Assembly (NCBI RefSeq): GCF_026342435.1
Contig: NZ_JAPEMT010000002.1
Span: 1,178,001 to 1,242,000 of the forward strand
Source of the DNA: Streptomyces sp. NBC_00237
GTDB lineage: Bacteria > Actinomycetota > Actinomycetes > Streptomycetales > Streptomycetaceae
Reading direction: 5' to 3'
DNA: 64,000 nucleotides
Position numbers and translations under genes: made by a program. Below, piece after piece: positions 17,040 to 26,151 of this stretch; within the stretch, counting starts at the first letter, position 1; each line of letters starts with the position of its first letter. Under the pieces are notes generated by a model. The model worked only from the letters and a program-made list of their open reading frames with translations. It was not told the DNA's origin and did not search any database.

Positions 17040-17387
17040 ATGTCCCAGGAAGCCGTGCCCGAACAGGCCGCGTCCGCGAATCCGGTACCGCAGTCCGTAC
17101 CGGGCCAGCAGGCCGCCCCGAAGGGTCTGTTGCAGCAGATGGAGGAACTGATGGCGGCGCTTACCGCCGACCTCTCGCAGCTCGACGCCGATCTTCAGAC
17201 GACGGGCGACCGCCCGCCGACCACCGGCCCCTCCGTCGAGGAACACCGGGAGGAACGCGTCTCCGGCCGCCACGGCGAAAGCCAGCACGGAGACGGCCAG
17301 CACGGAGACAGCCGGTACGGAAGCGCCCGGTCCGACGAGGGCCGGTCCGGCGAGCGTCATCCCGGCGATCTCGGCCGGTCCTACTGA
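17040..17387 (+). CDS. Small hydrophilic protein of unknown function
   Basis: 115 residues from ATG 17040, with a strong GAGGAGG site. The middle (KGLLQQMEELMAALTADLSQLDADL) is predicted as an amphipathic coiled-coil helix. The C-terminal third is a polar His/Gly/Ser/Asp repeat (HGESQHGDGQHGDSRYG), probably disordered. No signal peptide or membrane helix. It ends 12 bp before the convergent gene's stop. No family recognised. Confidence 0.65.
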   Translation: MSQEAVPEQAASANPVPQSVPGQQAAPKGLLQQMEELMAALTADLSQLDADLQTTGDRPPTTGPSVEEHREERVSGRHGESQHGDGQHGDSRYGSARSDEGRSGERHPGDLGRSY

Positions 17388-17398
17388 CCGGAACAGGG

Positions 17399-17935
17399 TC
17401 ATGACGACCCCGCCGCCGAGTCATGGGCCGCGCCCTGCAACCTGCCGTGCTCCCACACCGTGAGCCGGCGCAGCAGGCCGCGCACCCGGTCGTTCGACTC
17501 GTCGGCGGCGTCGATCGCCTCGATCGTCTGCCAGTAGAACCCGCCCTCGTCGGCGGCACAGGCGACCCCGACCAGCGCGATCCCCACTTCCCCCAGCAGT
17601 CCGCTCAACTCGTCCAACGCGCCTCGCGCGTCCGGGACTTCCGTGAGGCGGGCGGCTCGCGGCCCGTGATCGGGGGGTTGCCCCACGAGTAAGCCGGACC
17701 ACTCCCGCCCGCCGTCGCCCGGCGGAAGCCAGTCGATCGTCCCGCAGCCCCGCCCGCCCGCCTCACAGAGGCCCTGTGCCTCGCCCCGGAGTTCCGGCGG
17801 CCCTTTCACCGCCAGCATTCCGCCGATCGCCTGGGTCAGCGCCTGCGCCTGCCACGCTTCCATCAGGATCTCCAGCGACGCCTGACTCCGCGCCAGCGCG
17901 TGTCTGCTGACCCTGACGAGTCTCACCGCGTCCAT
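17399..17935 (-). CDS. Conserved Streptomyces protein (DUF6099-like)
   Basis: 178 residues from ATG 17935, with a GGGGGTGG ribosome-binding site. It begins MDAVRLVRVSRHALARSQ, continues with a helical region AWQAQALTQAIGGML, and is soluble with no catalytic motif. The opening resembles a Streptomyces family I recall as DUF6099, function unknown; that assignment is from memory. It is converged upon by the small coiled-coil gene. Confidence 0.7.
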   Translation of the reverse strand: MDAVRLVRVSRHALARSQASLEILMEAWQAQALTQAIGGMLAVKGPPELRGEAQGLCEAGGRGCGTIDWLPPGDGGREWSGLLVGQPPDHGPRAARLTEVPDARGALDELSGLLGEVGIALVGVACAADEGGFYWQTIEAIDAADESNDRVRGLLRRLTVWEHGRLQGAAHDSAAGSS

Positions 17936-18079
17936 CAGCCACCCCCGTTACCGTCCCGCTGTCATCCCGCCGCGGTCCCACTCACTCCTCAGTTCACTAC
18001 CCAGAGTGAGGGGAAAGGGCCCGGAAAGCCAGGGCTATACGTAAATCTGTGGACACAGCGAGGGTTGTGGACATCGTCG

Positions 18080-18565
18080 TCACTCCGAAGAGTGACGAAC
18101 TCCGTTTTCCGGAACGGGAAACCGGGTCTCATTGCGATCAATCTTGGCCGCGAGGGCCGCCAGCGGGTCGATCCCCAGCACCTCGCAGAACTGCAGCAGA
18201 TAGGCGAGCACGTCCGCGACCTCGTCGGCGACGCGATGCGCGGACTCCGGCTCCTCCATCACGCGCGCGGACTGCTCGGGCGTCAACCACTGGAAGATCT
18301 CGACCAGTTCGGAGACCTCGACGCTCAGCGCGGCAGCCAGATTCTTCGGCGTGTGGTACGGCCCCCAGTCCCGTGCCGCCGCGAACGCGGCAAGCCGCCG
18401 CTGAAGCGCGGCCACGTCGGGCACGGAGCCCGCCGCCCCGGCCACACGCATCACGTCAGCCGCCCCCACCTCCCCGGTCCTGCCCTCCGCGCCCGTCACC
18501 TCAGCCGCTCCTTCCCCTTCGTCCACTTCGTCCACGCCCGCCACCGCTTCCGCCTCGTCGCTCAC
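18080..18565 (-). CDS. MazG-like nucleotide pyrophosphohydrolase
   Basis: 161 residues from GTG 18565, which overlaps the upstream ATPase stop as GTGA. The first 55 residues are an acidic low-complexity lead. The rest is an all-alpha NTP pyrophosphatase domain: VAALQRRLAAFAAARDW, then the metal-binding EVSELVEIFQW (ExxE) and DEVADVLAYLLQF (ExxD pair), then ALAAKIDRNETRFPV. This matches the MazG-like/RS21-C6 (dCTP pyrophosphatase) class that cleanses non-canonical nucleotides. A shorter start at an internal ATG or GTG is possible. Confidence 0.85.
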   Translation of the reverse strand: MSDEAEAVAGVDEVDEGEGAAEVTGAEGRTGEVGAADVMRVAGAAGSVPDVAALQRRLAAFAAARDWGPYHTPKNLAAALSVEVSELVEIFQWLTPEQSARVMEEPESAHRVADEVADVLAYLLQFCEVLGIDPLAALAAKIDRNETRFPVPENGVRHSSE

Positions 18566-19719
18566 GTCCCCAGGTCTACCACCGTCGCCCCGTCCACCCC
18601 TCGTACCCCCGAGCCGTCCGACACCGTACCGACCAGCCTGATGTGCCCGCGCCCGCACATCTTCCCGGCCAGCTCCCCGATCGCCCGCGCCTGGCGGGCG
18701 TCGAGCCCCCGGTCGAACCCGTCGACCAGCACCGCGAGCGCCTGGTACGCGTCCGGCACCTCGGCCACGTACGCCATGTCCAGCACCCCGGGCCCGGTCA
18801 ACAGGACGAGGGCGATGGCCAGGTAGCGCAGTTCGCCGTCGCCGAGACGTCCGAAGGGGGTCGCACCCCGCGCGCCCCGGCCGAGCACCGCGCGCACCGT
18901 CCGTCCCGCCAGTTCCTCCGTCGTCAGGTCCTCGACGGTGCCCGCGCAGCCCTCCTTCGCCGCGGCGACGAACACCGCGTGCCGGATCGCGCATTCCTTC
19001 CCGGTGCGCCGCAGCACCGCGGCCAGGTTGTCGCAGCCCCGGCGCAACAGCCCCTCGTCCACCGGGACCGGCACCCGCATGCGCTGCGGCTGCGGATCGC
19101 ACACGTACACCGAGCGCAGCGCCACGAGTACCTGCTCGGCGGCGGCGAGCACCTGCCGCTCCCCCTCCGTCCGGCCCGCCAGCCGCAGCGGCAGCAACGC
19201 CGTCCCGAGCCGGTCGTCCGGCAGCGGCGCACGCGTCACCGGGACCGCGCCCGCCGTGTGCCAGGCAGCCTGCACCGTGCGCCGCCCCGGGTCGCGCAGC
19301 ACGGTGGTCAGCAGTTCCCGCCCCTCGCACGTCAAACGTTCGCTGACGATGCGGAGTTCCGGCTCCGCCTGGACGGCCAGATCGAGCCGTACGGGTCCGG
19401 CGGGGCCGTCCACGGTGCAGCCGATCCGGAAGCCGCGCCTCCCCTGGCCGTCGGCGACCGCGCGCTCCGGGACACGGCCCGCCGGATCGGGGAACACCTC
19501 GTCGAGCACGTCGCCCGCGCCGAGGCGGGCCAGCGCGTCGTACATCTCCAGCACGGTCGTCTTGCCGCTGCCGCTCGGTCCCGCGAAGAAGGTCAGCGGG
19601 CCGAGCGGGAAGACCGCTCCGCGGTGCGGGCCGAAGGCGGAGAGCCGCAGCTCGGTGACTTCGGGCCGGTGCGGGCGGACGGGAGGAACGGGCAGCCGTA
19701 AGGGCGAAGGCACAGTCAT
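18562..19719 (-). CDS. AAA-family ATPase (SMC/RecF-like ATP-binding protein)
   Basis: 385 residues from ATG 19719; a longer start at 19743 is possible and neither has a clear ribosome-binding site. It opens like RecF/SMC-type ATPases, VTELRLSAFGPHRGAVFPLG, with Walker A FFAGPSGSGKTT near residue 53. The signature region GRLGDGELRYLAIALVLL precedes a Walker B-like VLVDGFDRGLDARQ near residue 340. This layout is common in OLD/AAA21-type stress or defence ATPases, but no nuclease domain is present. Translationally coupled to the MazG-like gene, hinting at a joint role in nucleotide or DNA quality control (inference). Confidence 0.75.
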   Translation of the reverse strand: MTVPSPLRLPVPPVRPHRPEVTELRLSAFGPHRGAVFPLGPLTFFAGPSGSGKTTVLEMYDALARLGAGDVLDEVFPDPAGRVPERAVADGQGRRGFRIGCTVDGPAGPVRLDLAVQAEPELRIVSERLTCEGRELLTTVLRDPGRRTVQAAWHTAGAVPVTRAPLPDDRLGTALLPLRLAGRTEGERQVLAAAEQVLVALRSVYVCDPQPQRMRVPVPVDEGLLRRGCDNLAAVLRRTGKECAIRHAVFVAAAKEGCAGTVEDLTTEELAGRTVRAVLGRGARGATPFGRLGDGELRYLAIALVLLTGPGVLDMAYVAEVPDAYQALAVLVDGFDRGLDARQARAIGELAGKMCGRGHIRLVGTVSDGSGVRGVDGATVVDLGT

Positions 19720-19821
19720 GATGCGGACGTTATGCATCCGCATCAGTGACGAACCGTTACGCCTCTACAGCCTTCCTACGAACGGGGGACATGACGCACG
19801 GGGGCCCTGCCCACGGGAACC

Positions 19822-20211
19822 TCACGCACGGGGAACCGCCGCCGCCTCGACGCCCTCGACCTCCATGCCGACCGGGGCCAGCAGGAACACGTTCCGGTCC
19901 ACCCGGTGCATACCGCTGCCGAGCCCGAAGACCACACCACTGCTGAAGTCCAGGATCCGCTTGGCCACGTCGGTCTCCGCGCTGGTCAGGTCCAGCAGTA
20001 CCGGGATCTGCGCGATCAGGTACTCGGCGACCTCCCGGGCGTCCGAGAAGACCTCCACCCGCAGCACGACCATCCGCCGCCGCTCAGCCGCCTCGTACTC
20101 CTGCGGCATCGTGCGGTGATCGGTCCTGGACGGCCATTCGTTGCGGCTGCGCAGCGGTACCACCTGGGCGAGCCCGTCCCACTGCTCGTCGGTGACGTCA
20201 TACCTGCTCAC
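19822..20211 (-). CDS. sflB: SepF-like cell-division protein SflB
   Basis: 129 residues from GTG 20211; an upstream in-frame ATG at 20250 is less typical of the family. The SepF core is clear: VEVFSDAREVAEYLIAQIPVLLDLTSAETDVAKRILDFSSGVVFGLG, followed by MHRVDRNVFLLAPVGMEVE. The N-terminal membrane-targeting helix of true SepF is short or missing. Streptomyces has one essential SepF and two paralogues, SflA and SflB. The location in a segment matching S. coelicolor SCO59xx gene order supports SflB, with the numbering recalled from memory. It probably modulates FtsZ ring assembly during sporulation. Confidence 0.82.
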   Translation of the reverse strand: MSRYDVTDEQWDGLAQVVPLRSRNEWPSRTDHRTMPQEYEAAERRRMVVLRVEVFSDAREVAEYLIAQIPVLLDLTSAETDVAKRILDFSSGVVFGLGSGMHRVDRNVFLLAPVGMEVEGVEAAAVPRA

Positions 20212-20348
20212 CGGACCACCCCACCCACGCGCTGTATCTGCATCCGGCAATTCTGACGCCCCTCACCCGTACGGCCTACCAGCGACACGGTACGGATCGG
20301 GATCTGCCGCACATTCCCCCGACGCGCGGACGCCCCGGAGGGCACCCC

Positions 20349-20405
20349 GCGGCACCACAGCGGCCCGGCACCGTGACGCTCGGTGCCGGACCACTGTGGT
20401 GCCGC
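20349..20405. terminator. Very strong 24-bp stem-loop downstream of the streptogrisin-like gene
   Basis: Arms at 20349-20372 and 20382-20405 pair in 22 of 24 positions around a 9-nt loop. It lies 64 nt past the protease stop (minus strand) and upstream of sflB, so it most likely ends protease transcription. Confidence 0.7.
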
Positions 20406-20468
20406 GACCTCGGTGAGGGGATGCCCAGCACCTTCTTCCAGGTGCTCGGCGCAACCTCTACGAGGTGG

Positions 20469-21836
20469 TCACGCGCGCTGCCAGAGGGCGGGCACGTTCG
20501 GGGGCTCCCACCCCGGCTGCGCCTGGTGCCCCTGGAGGCAGCGGTAGGTGGCTCCGCCGTACGTCACCTGGGCTCCGGTGGCGTAGACGGTGCCCGCGGC
20601 CCAGGTCCCGCCGGGTTCACCCGGACCCGGACCGGGACCTGGACCGGGGTCCTTGGTGGTGGTGAGCGTCAGGCCGTACCCCTGGAGCAGCGGGTTGATC
20701 GGCTGGTAGAACGTGGTGCCGCCGGAGCTGCAGTTGCCGGAGCCTCCGGAGGTGACGCCCTGCGCCTGGCTGCCGGAGATGAACGAGCCGCCGGAGTCAC
20801 CGGGCTCGGCGCACACCGTGGTGCGTGTCACACCACTGATGGTGCCCTCGGGGTAGGTGACGCTGGTGTTGTGCTGCTGGATGGTGCCACAGTGCCAGCC
20901 GGTGGTGGACCCCGAGCGGCAGACGGAGGCGCCCACGGCGGCCTGCGTGGAGCCCGCCACCTGGACACCGCTGCCCTGGACGTTCGGAGTCGACGTCCAG
21001 TTGGCGTTGGTGGCGACCCAGGCGGTGTCGCGGCCGGGGAAGGTGGACGCCTGGAAGGAGCCCTGGGCGACCTGGTTGTAACCGGTGGTGGTGGTTCCGG
21101 CCCGGCCGCAGTGGCCCGCTGTCGCGAAGCCCTGCTGGGTGCCCCGGGTGATCGCGAAGCCGACGGAGCAGCGCCCGCTGCCGTTCATGTAGTACGCGTC
21201 GCCGCCGCGTATGTCGTACAGCGGACGCGGCTGCTGTACGGACGCCTCCACGCGGACGAGCGAGGGGGCGATGCCCGCGGCCTTCACGAGCGCCTTCGCG
21301 GCGGCCGGTCGGACCGCCTGGAGCGTCACCTTGTTCGTCCTGACGTTCACGAAGCGCACGGGCACCGCCGTCGCGGCACTCCCGACAGCAACCTTGTCGA
21401 TCTTCGCGAGGGCCGCGTCGAGCTGCTTCAGGGTGTGCGGTACGACGAGAGCTCGGGCGCCCTGTGCCGTGATGGACGCGACGTCGGAGGTGTCGGTGGT
21501 GGCGACGGTCAGGGTCGCGGAGTCGGCGCCCTGGACCCAGGCTCCGGCGAAGTCCCGGCCGAGCGCGTTCTGCAGGCGGCCCGCGGTGGCACCGGCGTCG
21601 GCTTCGTTGGCCAGTCGAGCCGTGGCCTGTGCGGCGGTGACGCCGAGGTCGCGCTGCATGGCGCGCAGCAGTTCGGGGGATGCCTCGCCGACGCCCAGGG
21701 TGTCCGCGGCGGATGGCGCTGTGGGGGCGGCGGGCGCGGTGGGGGCGGCGGACGCGGTACCCGGCAGCCCGGCCAGCACGAGCGCACCGACCGCGGCGAA
21801 AGCGGCACAGGCCGCTTTGGCGTGTCTGTGGAGCAT
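20469..21836 (-). CDS. Secreted streptogrisin-type serine protease (S1E) with chitin-binding domain
   Basis: 455 residues. It has a signal peptide with hydrophobic core AAFAAVGALVLAGL and a signal-peptidase site near TASA-AP. An alpha-lytic-type pro-domain follows (to about residue 195), then the mature chymotrypsin fold starting near DIRGGDAYYM. The triad is visible: His in TAGHC, Asp in FPGRDTAW, Ser in EPGDSGGS. Six cysteines pair as in streptogrisins. A (GP)n linker leads to a C-terminal carbohydrate-binding module (TWAAGTVYATGAQVTYGGATYRCLQGHQAQPGWEP), type CBM5/12. This architecture is that of streptogrisin C. The start ATG 21836 has GAGGAG upstream. The pro-domain acts as a folding chaperone. 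Confidence 0.93.
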   Translation of the reverse strand: MLHRHAKAACAAFAAVGALVLAGLPGTASAAPTAPAAPTAPSAADTLGVGEASPELLRAMQRDLGVTAAQATARLANEADAGATAGRLQNALGRDFAGAWVQGADSATLTVATTDTSDVASITAQGARALVVPHTLKQLDAALAKIDKVAVGSAATAVPVRFVNVRTNKVTLQAVRPAAAKALVKAAGIAPSLVRVEASVQQPRPLYDIRGGDAYYMNGSGRCSVGFAITRGTQQGFATAGHCGRAGTTTTGYNQVAQGSFQASTFPGRDTAWVATNANWTSTPNVQGSGVQVAGSTQAAVGASVCRSGSTTGWHCGTIQQHNTSVTYPEGTISGVTRTTVCAEPGDSGGSFISGSQAQGVTSGGSGNCSSGGTTFYQPINPLLQGYGLTLTTTKDPGPGPGPGPGEPGGTWAAGTVYATGAQVTYGGATYRCLQGHQAQPGWEPPNVPALWQRA

Positions 21837-22015
21837 GGGGGGTCTCCTCGTTCTCAGGGGGCACTGAGAACATTGGAGCCTTCAACCACTTTGCGGGAAC
21901 TGCCAGTTGCCCCCTCGCTCGGTGTTATGGGGCACATTCGCGCCACCGGCGCGGGCCGCCCGCTCCCGTCGACGCCGTAAGAACGCCTCCGGGAGAGGGC
22001 GGGGACCGCAAGCCG

Positions 22016-22792
22016 TCAGGAGTGCGTGAAGTCCGGCGGGCGCTTCTCCACGAAGGCCGCCATTCCCTCCTTCTGGTCGGCTGTCGCGAACACGGCGTGG
22101 AAGAGCCTGCGTTCGAAGCGCACGCCCTCCGCGAGGGTCGTCTCGAAGGCCCGGGACACCGCTTCCTTCGCCATCATCGCCACCGGCAGGGACATCCCCG
22201 CGACCGTTTCGGCGACGGCGAACGCCTCGGCGAGGAGTGCGTCCGAGGGCACCACGCGGGAGACCAGCCCGGCCCGTTCGGCCTCCTCGGCGTCCATGGT
22301 GCGGCCGGTGAGGCACATCTCCATGGCTTTGGCCTTGCCGACCGCCCGGGTCAGCCGTTGCGAGCCGCCGATGCCGGGGATGACACCGAGTTTGATCTCC
22401 GGCTGCCCGAACACGGCGCTGTCGGAGGCGAGCAGGATGTCGCAGAGCATCGCCAGCTCGCAGCCGCCTCCCAGTGCGTAGCCGGAGACGGCGGCCACCG
22501 TCGGCGTACGCAGGCCACCGAGCCGGTCCCAGGCGCTGAACCAGTCGTTCAGGTACATGTCCGGGTAGCCTCGCGGCCGCATCTCCTTGATGTCGGCACC
22601 TGCGGCGAACGCCTTGGGCGAGCCGGTGAGGACGACACAGCCGATGTCCGGGTCCCGGTCGAGGTCCGCCGTCGCGGCGACGACCTCGTTCATCACCTGG
22701 AGGTTGAGCGCGTTGAGCGCCTGCGGCCGGTCGAGGGTCAGGAGCGCGGTGCGCCCCTTGCGCTCGACACGGATGGTCTCGTACGTGTTCAC
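22016..22792 (-). CDS. Enoyl-CoA hydratase of the valine operon
   Basis: 258 residues from GTG 22792 (AGGAGGA site), overlapping the mmsB stop as GTGA. Crotonase motifs: RPQALNALNLQVMNEV, oxyanion loop SPKAFAAGADIKEM, and SGYALGGGCELAMLCD with the two catalytic-glutamate positions (GGGCELAM and GQPEIKLGVIPG) both present. In this operon it is the expected methacrylyl-CoA hydratase, giving 3-hydroxyisobutyryl-CoA. The generic fold would also accept crotonyl-CoA. Last gene of the operon. Confidence 0.9.
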   Translation of the reverse strand: MNTYETIRVERKGRTALLTLDRPQALNALNLQVMNEVVAATADLDRDPDIGCVVLTGSPKAFAAGADIKEMRPRGYPDMYLNDWFSAWDRLGGLRTPTVAAVSGYALGGGCELAMLCDILLASDSAVFGQPEIKLGVIPGIGGSQRLTRAVGKAKAMEMCLTGRTMDAEEAERAGLVSRVVPSDALLAEAFAVAETVAGMSLPVAMMAKEAVSRAFETTLAEGVRFERRLFHAVFATADQKEGMAAFVEKRPPDFTHS

Positions 22793-23841
22793 GCGTCCTC
22801 CTCGCCCGTGCCCCTGTGCACTTGGGTGGGTTCCCTTTCCGTACGCGACACCCTCGCGGGTTCCCTTTCCGTACCTACGACTTCCGTACCTACGACGGGC
22901 TCGCGTTCCCTTTCCGTACCTACGACCGCCGTGAGTTCCCTTTCCGCACTCACTGCTGACCGTTCCCTGACCGCCGAGACGATCCCGGAGAAGTCCTTCT
23001 CGGCACCTGTCCCCTGGGCGTAGGCGGCGTACAACTCGGCTGCACGAAGGCCCAGTTCCGCGTCGACACCGCCCGCCCGCGCCGCGTTCGCCGCCAGCCC
23101 CAGGTCCTTGGCCATCAGCGGTGCGGCGAAGCCCGGCCGGTGGTCGCGGTTGGCAGGACTGCCCGGCACGGGTCCCGGCACCGGGCAGTTCGCGGTGAGC
23201 GCCCAGCACTGGCCGGACGCCGTGGAAGCCACGTCGTACAGGGCCTGGTGCGACAGGCCGAGGCTCTCGGCGAGGACGAACGCCTCGCTGACGGCGATCA
23301 TCGAGACGCCCAGGATCATGTTGTTGCAGATCTTCGCGGCCTGACCGGCACCCGGCTTCCCGCAGTGCACCGCCTTGCGCCCCATGGCCGCCAGCAGCGG
23401 CTCCGCCTCGGTGAACTCCGGCGTGTCACCGCCCGCCATGAAGGTCAGCGTGGCCGCCTCCGCGCCCACCACTCCCCCGGACACCGGGGCGTCCAGGGAC
23501 CGCATCCCGGCGGCTCCCGCGGCCTCGTGGGCCGTACGGGCGTCGGCGACGTCGATGGTCGAGCAGTCGACGAACAGGGTGCCAGGACGGGCGGCGGCCA
23601 GCAGTCCCTGCTCGCGGTAGAGGGCCAGGACGTGCCGCCCGGCAGGGAGCATCGTGATCACCACGTCCGCCGCCGCGGCGGCCTCGGCCGCCGATGCGGC
23701 CGGTTCCACTCCGGTTGCGGCGGCCGTGGCGAGCAGGTCGGGGAGCAGGTCGTGGCCGAGGACCCGGTGGCCCGCCCTGACGAGGTTGGCGGCCATCGGG
23801 CCGCCCATGTGGCCGAGCCCGATGAAGGCGACAGTGCTCAC
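22789..23841 (-). CDS. mmsB: 3-Hydroxyisobutyrate dehydrogenase with repeat-derived C-terminal tail
   Basis: 350 residues from GTG 23841 (AGGAGG at -9). NAD-binding VAFIGLGHMGGPMAANLVRAGH at the N-terminus; the substrate-loop DAPVSGGVVGAEAATLTFMAGG near residue 120; the catalytic lysine in GAGQAAKICNNM near residue 170; and KDLGLAANAARAGG. It oxidises 3-hydroxyisobutyrate to methylmalonate semialdehyde. The family normally ends around residue 292 here (SGIVSAVRER); a further roughly 58 residues are charged TERE/VGTE repeats encoded by repeated DNA. Both ends overlap neighbours by GTGA, so the tail has expanded without breaking coupling. Confidence 0.92.
   Translation of the reverse strand: MSTVAFIGLGHMGGPMAANLVRAGHRVLGHDLLPDLLATAAATGVEPAASAAEAAAAADVVITMLPAGRHVLALYREQGLLAAARPGTLFVDCSTIDVADARTAHEAAGAAGMRSLDAPVSGGVVGAEAATLTFMAGGDTPEFTEAEPLLAAMGRKAVHCGKPGAGQAAKICNNMILGVSMIAVSEAFVLAESLGLSHQALYDVASTASGQCWALTANCPVPGPVPGSPANRDHRPGFAAPLMAKDLGLAANAARAGGVDAELGLRAAELYAAYAQGTGAEKDFSGIVSAVRERSAVSAERELTAVVGTEREREPVVGTEVVGTEREPARVSRTEREPTQVHRGTGEEDA
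22830..22949. repeat. Four copies of a 15-bp repeat inside the 3' end of mmsB
   Basis: GTTCCCTTTCCGTAC occurs at 22830, 22860 and 22905, and with one change at 22935. Spacings of 30, 45 and 30 bp are all multiples of three and of fifteen. It encodes the repeated TERE tail residues. Confidence 0.9.
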
Positions 23842-24998
23842 CAGGGCACCTCCTGCGAGGCCGAGTCGGAGGACGAGGACAGGGAGAGGTCGCCGCCGGG
23901 CGGCGGTGCGAAGTAGCGCGCGACGTCCGCCTGCGTGACCTCGCTCAGTGACGCGGGCCGCCAGCGCGGGCGACGGTCCTTGTCGATCACCTGCGCGCGG
24001 ATGCCCTCCACGAGGTCGTACGACGTCAGAGCGGCGCAGGAGACCCGGTACTCCTGCTCCAGGACCCTTTCCAGGGGGCCCAGTTCACGCGCCCCGCGCA
24101 GGGCCGTGAGCGTCACCTTCAGGGCGGTGGGCGACTTGGTGGCGAGCGTGTCCGCGGCCTCCGCCGCCGCCCGCGAGCCGTGGGCGCGCAGCCGGGACAC
24201 GATCTCCTCGACGGTGTCGGCGCTGTAGCAGGCGTCGATCCAGTGCTGGTGCTCGGCGAGTTCGCCGGGTGGTGCCTGTCGGACGAAGGACGTGAGGACG
24301 TTACGGACCGGCCGCAGCGCCAGGTCCTGCCGCAGCCGAGGCAGATCCGCCTGCGGTACGAAGTGGTCGGCGAGACCGCACAACAGAGCGTCCCGCGCGC
24401 CCAGTTGGACCCCGGCGAGCGCCACATGCGTGCCCAGCTCGCCGGGTGCCAGGGCGAGCAGGTAGGTGCCGCCGACGTCGGGCACGAAGCCGATCCCGGT
24501 CTCCGGCATGGCGATGCGAGAGCGTTCCGAAACGATACGGACACTTCCGTGCGCACTCACGCCAACGCCGCCGCCCATCACGATGCCGTCCATCAGGGCG
24601 ACGTACGGCTTCGGGTAGCGCGCGATCCGGGAGTTGAGCCGGTACTCGTCCCGCCAGAAGGCGGCAGAGGCACTTCCCGGCGTACCGCCCGACGCACTCG
24701 CCCCGGCCCCCTCAGACCCCCGGGAATCCCCGGAACGTGCGTCCTCATAGATGCTGCGGATGTCTCCTCCCGCGCACAGCCCCCGCTCCCCCGCCCCCGT
24801 GAGCACCACCGTCTCGACGGCCGGATCGCGCTCCCCTGCGGTCAGCGCCGCGTCGAGGGCCCGTACCATCTCGTGGTTCAGGGCGTTCAGGGCGCGGGGG
24901 CGGTTGAGTACCAAGGTGGCCGCCCGCCCCTCCCGACCGCACAGAACAGCGTCCCCGGAGGCGTCCACGGGGCTCGCCGCCCGGCTTACCGGGCTCAC
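23838..24998 (-). CDS. 3-Hydroxyisobutyryl-CoA hydrolase (crotonase family)
   Basis: 386 residues from GTG 24998 (GGAGG at -9), overlapping the dehydrogenase stop as GTGA. Long crotonase characteristic of HIBCH: RPRALNALNHEMVRAL, GAGERGLCAGGDIRSIYEDA, LMDGIVMGGGVGVSAHGSVRIVSE, and MPETGIGFVPDVGGTYLL with the catalytic Glu and Asp. The C-terminal part (LVEGIRAQVIDKDRRPRWRP) is typical of the hydrolase rather than hydratases. A Gly/Ser/Ala-rich insert of about 25 residues follows SIYEDA. It releases free 3-hydroxyisobutyrate, the next substrate for MmsB encoded just downstream. Confidence 0.92.
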   Translation of the reverse strand: MSPVSRAASPVDASGDAVLCGREGRAATLVLNRPRALNALNHEMVRALDAALTAGERDPAVETVVLTGAGERGLCAGGDIRSIYEDARSGDSRGSEGAGASASGGTPGSASAAFWRDEYRLNSRIARYPKPYVALMDGIVMGGGVGVSAHGSVRIVSERSRIAMPETGIGFVPDVGGTYLLALAPGELGTHVALAGVQLGARDALLCGLADHFVPQADLPRLRQDLALRPVRNVLTSFVRQAPPGELAEHQHWIDACYSADTVEEIVSRLRAHGSRAAAEAADTLATKSPTALKVTLTALRGARELGPLERVLEQEYRVSCAALTSYDLVEGIRAQVIDKDRRPRWRPASLSEVTQADVARYFAPPPGGDLSLSSSSDSASQEVPW

Positions 24999-26151
24999 CG
25001 GAACGCCTCCGTCAGCCCGCGGGCCACGATGACGCGCATGATCTCGTTGGTTCCTTCCAGGATCTGGTGGACCCGGAGGTCACGGACGATCTTCTCGACG
25101 CCGTACTCGGTCACGTAGCCGTAGCCGCCGTGCAGTTGCAGGGCGCGGTCGGCGACGGAGTATCCGGTGTCGGTGGCGAAGCGTTTCGCCATCGCGCAGA
25201 GCTGTGGGGCCGCCGGGTCGCCCCGGTCCGTCGCCCCGGCCGCCTGCTGCACCAGCGAGCGGGCGGCGGCGAGTTCCGTCGCCATGTCCGCCAGCCGGAA
25301 CTGGAGCGCGGAGGAGTCGAGCAGCCGCCCTCCGAAGGCTTTCCGGTCGGCGAGGTACGTGAGGCTCTGGTGGAGGGCACTGCGGGCACCGCCCAGCGAG
25401 CAGGCGGCGATGCCGAGCCGCCCGCCGTTCAGGGCGTTCATGGCGATGCGGAAGCCGTCGCCGACGCGCCCGAGCAACCGGTCGGCGCGGACGCGCACGC
25501 CGTCCAGGACGACTTGGCGGGTGGGCTGCGCGTTCCAGCCCATCTTCGTCTCGTTCGGCCCGAAGGAGAGTCCGGGGTCGTCCTTGTCGACGAGGAACGC
25601 GGAGATGCCGCCCGCCCCTTCGCCGCCGGTGCGCGCCATCACGACGTACACCTGCGATACGCCCGCCCCGGAGATGAACTGCTTCACCCCGGTGAGGACG
25701 AAGTCGTCGCCGTCGCGCTCCGCGCGGGTGGTGAGGGCAGCGGCGTCGGAGCCCGCGCCCGGTTCGGTGAGGCAGTAGCTGCCGAGGTCCTCCATGGAGC
25801 ACAGCCGGGGCAGCAGACGTGCTCGCTGTTCCCCGGAGCCGTACGCGTCAATCATCCAGGCGACCATGTTGTGGATGGAGAGGTAGCCCGCGACGGACGG
25901 GCAGCCGGAGGCCAGTGCCTCGAAGATCAGGACTCCGTCGGAGCGGCCGAGGCCGCTGCCGCCGACGTCCTCGCGGACGTACACCCCGCCGAGCCCGAGC
26001 CCTGCGGCCTTGCGCAGCACGTCGACGGGGAAGTGCTTGTCCTGGTCCCAGCGGACGGCGTACGGGGCCAGCTGGTCCTGGGCGAAGTCCAACGTCGTCT
26101 CCACGAGGGCCTGTTGGTCCTCCGACAGTACGGCTGAGGTCGTCATGGCGC

